From: an uncultured Eubacteriales bacterium
GTDB taxonomy: Bacteria; Bacillota; Clostridia; Christensenellales; Borkfalkiaceae
Direction of reading: 5' to 3'
Length of the DNA stretch: 11,955 bases
Assembly (NCBI GenBank): GCA_900545325.1
Contig: UQZE01000061.1
Span: forward strand, 1-11,955
Position numbers and translations under genes: made by a program. Shown here piece by piece: positions 9,101 to 11,955 of this stretch (positions are counted from its first letter, which is position 1; each line of letters begins with the position of its first letter). The notes beneath the pieces were generated by a model. It saw nothing but the letters and a program-made list of their open reading frames with translations, was not told where the DNA came from and searched no databases.

Positions 9101-9568
9101 AGCGAAGATTCGGTCGGCAACATCACGGGCGCTTACGGCTATACGACGAGTTTCAGCAGTCTCGGCTACGACGCGACGAAGAGTTACGCCGGCAGCGACC
9201 CGCTGATGGCAAAGGAGGGCGTCGGTTCCATGAAGATCGTTGCTGTCGGCGGCGAGATAGCTTTGAAGACGAAGACGGCGAACATTGCGGACGTAAGCGG
9301 ATACGACGGCTTGTTCTTCTACGTATATACCGAAGCGGAGAGCGCGATGGCGGGCACCTGGTGGTCGGGCGATACGCCGCTCACCGCAGGGCAGTGGACG
9401 AAAATCACGCTGCCTTTCCGAAATGCGGAGGGCGAACTGAACAACATAACGAACGAGGCGGGAAAGTACGTTTACGAAGTCGGCGCGGGCGAATTCATAT
9501 ACAGGATCATGGGCGCGCAGGGCGGCGACGTTTTCTGGATAACTTCGCTTTACGGCTATAACGATTAG
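6188..9568 (+). CDS. Large surface lipoprotein: Big_2-like domains, GLUG-like repeats, duplicated C-terminal module
   Basis: A 1126-residue lipoprotein and the last gene of the operon. AGGGAGG at 6176-6182 supports the start. The signal ends in a canonical lipobox, L21-V22-G23-C24. Three Big_2-like domains follow at about 28-98, 104-190 and 190-281; the second and third show the G-x-I/L-x-A-x-x-x-G-x-x-x-x-x-x-x-A signature, and the first is more diverged. After a linker domain, residues about 363-616 contain GLUG-like/beta-helix units (F-N-G-V-F-D-G-R-G-H-x-I, then G-I-F, F-K-N-V-A-F-I-D). Two more Ig-like stretches lie at about 620-795. The C-terminus holds two tandem copies of a module of about 160 residues (797-957 and 967-1126), each with M-A-G-T-W-W and L-T-A-G-Q-W-T-K-I, resembling carbohydrate-binding beta-sandwiches. 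No catalytic motif is seen. A role in binding a glycan or another surface is the best reading, inferred from architecture and from the lipoprotein and permease genes upstream. Confidence 0.85.
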   Translation: MKKKVLALLCAAFAAFFCMGLVGCAETKLELDRGSVSLGRFEETVLTVTGADAADVTWTSSDEAVVVVTGGTLSPRGTGKAVVTASAGKASATCDVTVLEVSETPVLTVSPLNVELSVGRTQNLSASLSLAGKSVQGGVSYASHDETVASVTESGVISAVGKGETKIEVSAVYMGYETEELVSVTVKPDIHVLLSESELELAASAQEGHVNEKRVTATVTEQGKPVEGAKVEWKSDNEAVVSVTADGLITAKSMGTATVSAAYSAEDGGDVATVAVTVYRPVIELGGATYDVSEEKPDLALVGAEAAFSEVLGIYDITSEKTEITFEDAEGGVKLVSSSMKMGERRYSVVLAGVEYRFDALVQRVIRTAEEFKNLESYLEVSADGKTSSGYFVLGADIRFGAQDNFDVIGTWSDDDGGYFSKSFNGVFDGRGHVIYDFRLDGNQVTYGNGGIFMEIGERGVFKNVAFIDAYVNTSSAIITTNLKGTIENVFVHGEIGSSAAGWAWNALIAGRLGSDKSLVKNCIAYVKNDISSVQYASGAVGHLGSGKIDNLQNVYAIGTERAVGQASDKPGSSVTGVNAAGYLTIEAFKEGVKDVSAFGGDFWKNCDGFPVAVSVVSHVEEVLGGLAGDAEILVGTTAFADRIEDEFTAAWLSFSLKEEVDGVTVTAAGEIVIENTVADGAKFTLVVKSALTGTIAEVNYTVSAPIDLTDTLFATVDLSEEFTALDFASFGIEGAIVSVADINGRALALTERDGQKGLAMAEAEKLALGENKLVVKTDAKEYIVKVNVLPKLSVKVFDANSAESVATLGYGWGYDANHKSLSYDPGKSYDGGDPLMADEGEGSIKVVATGAGELALKITSPLINDVSAYDGLFFYVYTDAANAMAGTWWFGDTSLTAGQWTKIKLPFLSAGGELNPITDENGNKIYERGANGFIFRIMKPAADSAFWISSLYAYSERETVVPENQIFTANSEDSVGNITGAYGYTTSFSSLGYDATKSYAGSDPLMAKEGVGSMKIVAVGGEIALKTKTANIADVSGYDGLFFYVYTEAESAMAGTWWSGDTPLTAGQWTKITLPFRNAEGELNNITNEAGKYVYEVGAGEFIYRIMGAQGGDVFWITSLYGYND
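8576..9565 (+). repeat. Tandem duplication of a C-terminal module inside the lipoprotein gene
   Basis: Two direct repeats of about 480 bp begin at 8576 and 9086, in frame and about 507-510 bp apart. The proteins share K/S-Y-x-G-x-D-P-L-M-A, Y-D-G-L-F-F-Y-V-Y-T, A-M-A-G-T-W-W, L-T-A-G-Q-W-T-K-I, L-P-F and F-W-I-x-S-L-Y at matching places. DNA similarity is also high in the stretch from about 8798 to 8918 against 9305 to 9425, including long runs of identical bases, so the duplication is fairly recent or kept alike by conversion. Both copies keep their tryptophans, which suggests both still function. Confidence 0.9.
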
Positions 9569-9576
9569 GCAGAAAG

Positions 9577-9610
9577 AACGGGCGGCGGCTCTTGCGGGCG
9601 CCGTCCGTTT
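9577..9610 (+). terminator. Hairpin after the operon, probable weak intrinsic terminator
   Basis: An 11-base arm at 9577-9587 (A plus ACGGGCGGCG) pairs with 9599-9609 (CGCCGTCCGT plus T), with one G-T wobble and an 11-base loop. It starts 9 bases after the stop codon of the lipoprotein gene. Only three T residues follow, so termination may be incomplete. Its position between the operon and the promoter of the GH2 gene fits a transcript end. Confidence 0.6.
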
Positions 9611-9665
9611 CCATAATTTGAAAATTGCGGCGGGATAAATCGCCGATTTTCGGAAAGGCTACGGG

Positions 9666-9693
9666 TTGACTTTTACCGCCGATATGTTACAAT
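9666..9693 (+). promoter_or_regulatory. SigA-type promoter of the GH2 gene, extended -10
   Basis: TTGACT at 9666-9671 and TACAAT at 9688-9693 are 16 bases apart, and TG at 9685-9686 gives an extended -10 (TGnTACAAT). Transcription should start near 9700, leaving a leader of about 25 bases that contains the RBS AGGTGG at 9713-9718. This separates the GH2 gene from the upstream operon. I see no clear operator palindrome here. Confidence 0.85.
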
Positions 9694-9724
9694 ATTAGCA
9701 TAAACTATATTTAGGTGGACTTTT

Positions 9725-11473
9725 ATGAGGAGAACGGAATTTCCCGATCCGCAGAAGAGGCGGGCGGACTGGCAATGCCTGAACGGCGCATGGGAATTTG
9801 AGATCGACAACGAAAAAAGCGGGTTTGCCCGCGGCCTTTTACATAACAGACTGGCGTCTTCGATAGAAGTGCCCTTTTCGCCCGAATCGAAACTTTCGGG
9901 CGTGCATTACACCGATTTTATCCGCGCATGCTGGTACAGGCGCCGTTTTACCGTTCCCGCGGAACGGCGGGCGGGGCGGGTGGCGCTCTGTTTCGGCGCC
10001 GTGGATTTCGAGGCGAAAGTATACGTAAACGGCGTTTTCGTCGGCGCGCACCGCGGCGGATATTTGCCTTTTTCCTTCGACATAACCGCCGTTCTTACGG
10101 ACGGCGAAAACGAAGTTACGGTCTATGCGGAGGACGACGTTTCCCTCAATCTGCCGAGCGGCAAGCAGTCGCCCCGCAGAGAATCGTTCGGGTGTTTCTA
10201 CACGCGCACCACGGGGATATGGCAGAGCGTTTATCTCGAATACACTCCCGCGGAATATATTCGCTCTTTCCGTTTTTATCCCGACGCGGCAAACGCCCGC
10301 GTGGAAATAGAAACGATCACGGCGGGCAGGGGAACGGTGAAAGCCGAAGTCTTTTACCGCGGCAGGCCGGTCGGCAGCGCGGAGGGAACGGCCTATTTTA
10401 AAAACAGGCTTTCCGTCGCCCTTTCCGAAAAACACCTTTGGGAGCCGGGCGAGGGCAGGCTGTACGACGTGCGGCTGACGTTCGGAAAAGACGTTGTCGA
10501 AAGTTATTTCGGCCTGCGTAGCGCGGAATACGCGGCGGGCAGGTTCCTGCTCAACGGCAAGTCCGTGTTCCAGCGGTTCGCCCTGGCGCAGGGCTATTAT
10601 CCCGACGGCGTGTACACGCCCGCGTCGGCGGCGGAAATGGAGCGCGACCTCGATATTGCGGAAGAGTTCGGTTTCAACGGACTGCGGCTGCATCAGAAAG
10701 TGTTCGATCCGTATTTCCTCTACCTCTGCGACAGGCGGGGCCTCATGGTGTGGGGCGAGTTTCCTGGCTGGGGCGTGCGGTATTCCGATCTCGACGCGCT
10801 CGGCGAACTGCTTTCGGAATGGCGGGAGGCGATGGAACGCGACTTCAATCACCCCTGCGTGATCACCTGGTGCCCGCTCAACGAAACGTGGGAGGATCTC
10901 GACGACGCGGGCAAAACGCGCGACGTCCGTTTCGTGGATATCGTGTACCGTTTCACCAAGGCGCTCGATCCCGCAAGGCCGTGCGTGGACGTTTCGGGCG
11001 GATATCACGGCGCGGAAACAGACCTTTTCGATTACCACGATTACGGCAATTTCGAGGGGCTGAAAAAGCGCGTGGAGGCGTTGGAAACGAAGGGCGAACT
11101 CTTTGTGGACAAGCTTTACGCAAAGGGGGAAACCCGTTTTTACAAAGAGGGCGAGGCCGTGAATTTAAGCGAATACGGCGGCATGACGATCGGGGACAAC
11201 GCGAAGACCGAAGTTACCGACTGCGTGCAGGAAAAGAGCGCCTGGGGGTACGATACTTCCTCGAGCGAGGACGCTTTCACCGAAAGTTACGTGAAGATGA
11301 CGAAACTTCTATTGAACTGCAAAAAGATTTCGGGCTGCTGCTATACCCAGCTTTACGACGTGGAACAGGAGCAGAACGGGCTCGTTACCTATGACAGGAA
11401 ACACAAACTGTCGGAAGAAAACAGAAAAAAGATAGCGGCCTGCAACAGGAGCAGAGCGGCGATCGAAGAATAA
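9725..11473 (+). CDS. Glycoside hydrolase family 2 enzyme, cytoplasmic
   Basis: A 582-residue enzyme of the beta-galactosidase/beta-glucuronidase family (GH2), with no signal peptide, so it should act in the cytoplasm on imported sugars. RBS AGGTGG lies 6 bases before the ATG. Domains: N-terminal jelly-roll sugar-binding domain at about 10-170, with H109-R-G-G-Y-x-P-F-x-x-D-I-T and T-T-G-I-W-Q-S-V; Ig-like domain at about 175-272; TIM barrel from about 275. The acid/base is E387 in W-C-P-L-N-E and the nucleophile is E483 in L-S-E-Y-G-G, both in the expected retaining-enzyme context. The length is typical of short GH2 enzymes and far below LacZ. The C-terminal end carries G-L-V-T-Y-D-R-K, common in the family. 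I do not see the N-x-K-G motif linked to glucuronide recognition in true beta-glucuronidases, so the sugar is open. It is transcribed apart from the operon but probably serves the same pathway. Confidence 0.93.
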   Translation: MRRTEFPDPQKRRADWQCLNGAWEFEIDNEKSGFARGLLHNRLASSIEVPFSPESKLSGVHYTDFIRACWYRRRFTVPAERRAGRVALCFGAVDFEAKVYVNGVFVGAHRGGYLPFSFDITAVLTDGENEVTVYAEDDVSLNLPSGKQSPRRESFGCFYTRTTGIWQSVYLEYTPAEYIRSFRFYPDAANARVEIETITAGRGTVKAEVFYRGRPVGSAEGTAYFKNRLSVALSEKHLWEPGEGRLYDVRLTFGKDVVESYFGLRSAEYAAGRFLLNGKSVFQRFALAQGYYPDGVYTPASAAEMERDLDIAEEFGFNGLRLHQKVFDPYFLYLCDRRGLMVWGEFPGWGVRYSDLDALGELLSEWREAMERDFNHPCVITWCPLNETWEDLDDAGKTRDVRFVDIVYRFTKALDPARPCVDVSGGYHGAETDLFDYHDYGNFEGLKKRVEALETKGELFVDKLYAKGETRFYKEGEAVNLSEYGGMTIGDNAKTEVTDCVQEKSAWGYDTSSSEDAFTESYVKMTKLLLNCKKISGCCYTQLYDVEQEQNGLVTYDRKHKLSEENRKKIAACNRSRAAIEE

Positions 11474-11503
11474 ACAGACAGGCGAAAAGGCCGTCCGAGA
11501 TTG

Positions 11504-11548
11504 AAAAGCACCGCCCGAGTTTTTCCAAACTCGGGCGGTGCTTTTTTT
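11504..11548 (+). terminator. Strong intrinsic terminator after the GH2 gene
   Basis: Arms 11504-11522 (AAAAGCACCGCCCGAGTTT) and 11527-11545 pair perfectly across a 4-base loop (TTCC), and the T run continues to 11548. It lies 30 bases past the GH2 stop. The A run on the left arm gives a short T run when read on the minus strand, so it may also stop transcripts from the minus-strand promoter at 11849. Confidence 0.95.
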
Positions 11549-11631
11549 CTACTGCATATATTCCGCTTATGTCCCGCGTTCGAACAAAACGAAAATTATT
11601 ACGGGCAATGCGGCGCATAAATCGTTTGATT

Positions 11632-11778
11632 TTATCGAAAAACTTCCGACTGCGGAACAGATTTCCGCAAAATCTGTAAACGTTCGGGAGCGGATGGCGC
11701 GCGGCCGAGCAGGCACAGTTGTTTGTCGTCGGGTTCGGTCATAACGGACAGCGATATGCGAGAATTTTTATGCAACAT
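11632..11778 (-). pseudogene. 48-codon remnant resembling the start of an ArsR-type regulator
   Basis: On the minus strand, RBS AGGTGA at 11783-11788 precedes an ATG at 11778, and the frame runs 48 codons to TAA at 11632-11634. It begins MLHKNSRISLSVM and contains L-G-R-A-P-S-A-P-E-R-L-Q-I-L-R, which looks like the first helices of ArsR-like winged-helix repressors (A-L-S-x-P-x-R-L-x-I-L). The rest of the expected DNA-binding domain is missing in all three minus frames before the terminator at 11504-11548, so I read this as a truncated gene rather than a frameshift. A genuine small protein cannot be excluded. Its promoter and operator-like palindrome look intact, so a short transcript is probably still made. 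The family call rests on a short match made from memory. Confidence 0.45.
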
Positions 11779-11797
11779 AAATTCACCTGTTTTGAAA

Positions 11798-11813
11798 AAT
11801 TACGTTTGTAATT
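11798..11813 (-). promoter_or_regulatory. Palindromic operator candidate at the minus-strand transcription start
   Basis: AATTAC and GTAATT form a perfect inverted repeat with a 4-base centre. It covers about +1 to +16 of the transcript predicted from the minus-strand promoter, a classic place for a repressor to block initiation. This would fit autoregulation of the ArsR-like gene. Confidence 0.5.
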
Positions 11814-11820
11814 CCAAAAA

Positions 11821-11849
11821 ATTGTATCATAACCGATGCGCAAAGTCAA
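11821..11849 (-). promoter_or_regulatory. Minus-strand SigA-type promoter, extended -10
   Basis: Read on the minus strand, TTGACT (plus 11844-11849) and TACAAT (plus 11821-11826) are 17 bases apart, with TGA just before the -10 box. It drives the 48-codon remnant with a leader of about 35 bases. It closely resembles the GH2 promoter. Confidence 0.8.
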
Positions 11850-11871
11850 CTAATCCGATTGCTTTTTGGTA

Positions 11872-11900
11872 TTGACAGGCGGGCGTAACGGGTTTATCAT
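11872..11900 (+). promoter_or_regulatory. Plus-strand SigA-type promoter for the last gene
   Basis: TTGACA at 11872-11877 and TATCAT at 11895-11900 are exactly 17 bases apart. Transcription should start near 11907, only about 17 bases before the ATG at 11924, so the leader is little more than the RBS. It stands back to back with the minus-strand promoter; the two -35 boxes are 22 bases apart. Confidence 0.8.
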
Positions 11901-11923
11901 AAAAGCGTAAGGAGGAGCGCGGA

Positions 11924-11955
11924 ATGCACTTTTCTGTAATCGTACTGCTGTTTAT
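11924..11955 (+). CDS. Start of an unidentified gene, cut by the window end
   Basis: An ATG at 11924 is preceded by AAGGAGG at 11909-11915, a very strong RBS, and by a well-formed promoter. Only ten full codons are visible, MHFSVIVLLF. They are strongly hydrophobic, which suggests a signal peptide or first membrane helix, but nothing can be said about function. The gene is divergent from the regulator remnant and would have been the natural target of that regulator. Confidence 0.7.
   Translation, partial: MHFSVIVLLF

Noticed and set aside
11385..11618. Minus-strand open frame of 77 codons as a possible continuation of the ArsR-like gene
   Set aside because: It runs through the terminator into the GH2 coding region and shows no winged-helix pattern, so a frameshift does not restore a regulator.
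11538..11744. Plus-strand open frame of 68 codons
   Set aside because: It starts inside the terminator hairpin, has no RBS, and lies opposite the regulator remnant with no recognisable protein features.
1..11955. CRISPR arrays, tRNA or rRNA genes, insertion sequences or phage genes
   Set aside because: I saw no regularly spaced short repeats, RNA gene signatures, transposase motifs or terminal inverted repeats; the only large repeat is the in-frame protein module duplication.

Overview
The window is one end of a contig, probably from an uncultured, moderately GC-rich Bacillota (Clostridia-like) bacterium. The evidence is strong AGGAGG-type ribosome binding sites, Gram-positive-style lipoprotein signals, SigA promoters with extended -10 boxes, and a carbohydrate ABC permease pair next to large Ig-like surface proteins. 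A gut Christensenellales-type organism would fit the protein style, but that placement is an impression. Bases 1-29 are not biological: they match the Illumina TruSeq read-1 adapter, so genuine sequence starts at about base 30.

Layout. (1) 30-9568 is one forward operon of five genes with gaps of 11 to 19 bp: the 3' end of a MalF-type sugar permease, a MalG-type sugar permease, a 985-residue secreted Ig-like protein with lectin-like beta-sandwich regions, a DUF4838-type lipoprotein that looks like a glycoside-active enzyme, and a 1126-residue lipoprotein with three Big_2-like domains, a GLUG-like repeat region and a duplicated C-terminal module. A hairpin follows. (2) 9666-11548 is a separate transcription unit with its own strong promoter: a cytoplasmic glycoside hydrolase family 2 enzyme and a strong intrinsic terminator. 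(3) 11549-11955 is a divergent control region. On the minus strand an intact promoter, a palindromic operator candidate and a good RBS lead into only 48 codons resembling the start of an ArsR-type regulator, probably a remnant. On the plus strand another SigA promoter drives a gene cut off by the window end.

How it may work together (inference): the surface lipoproteins and the secreted Ig protein bind and trim a complex glycan outside the cell, the ABC permeases import the oligosaccharides using a binding protein and ATPase not seen here, and the GH2 enzyme finishes hydrolysis in the cytoplasm. The substrate cannot be read from the sequence.

The most unexpected signal is compositional. I found no GTGAC or GTCAC (GTSAC) in the whole window, although random expectation is roughly two dozen. 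About thirty Val-Thr codon pairs all use GTT or GTA for valine, while GTC and GTG are common elsewhere. That pattern suggests selection against GTSAC, for example by a restriction-modification system.
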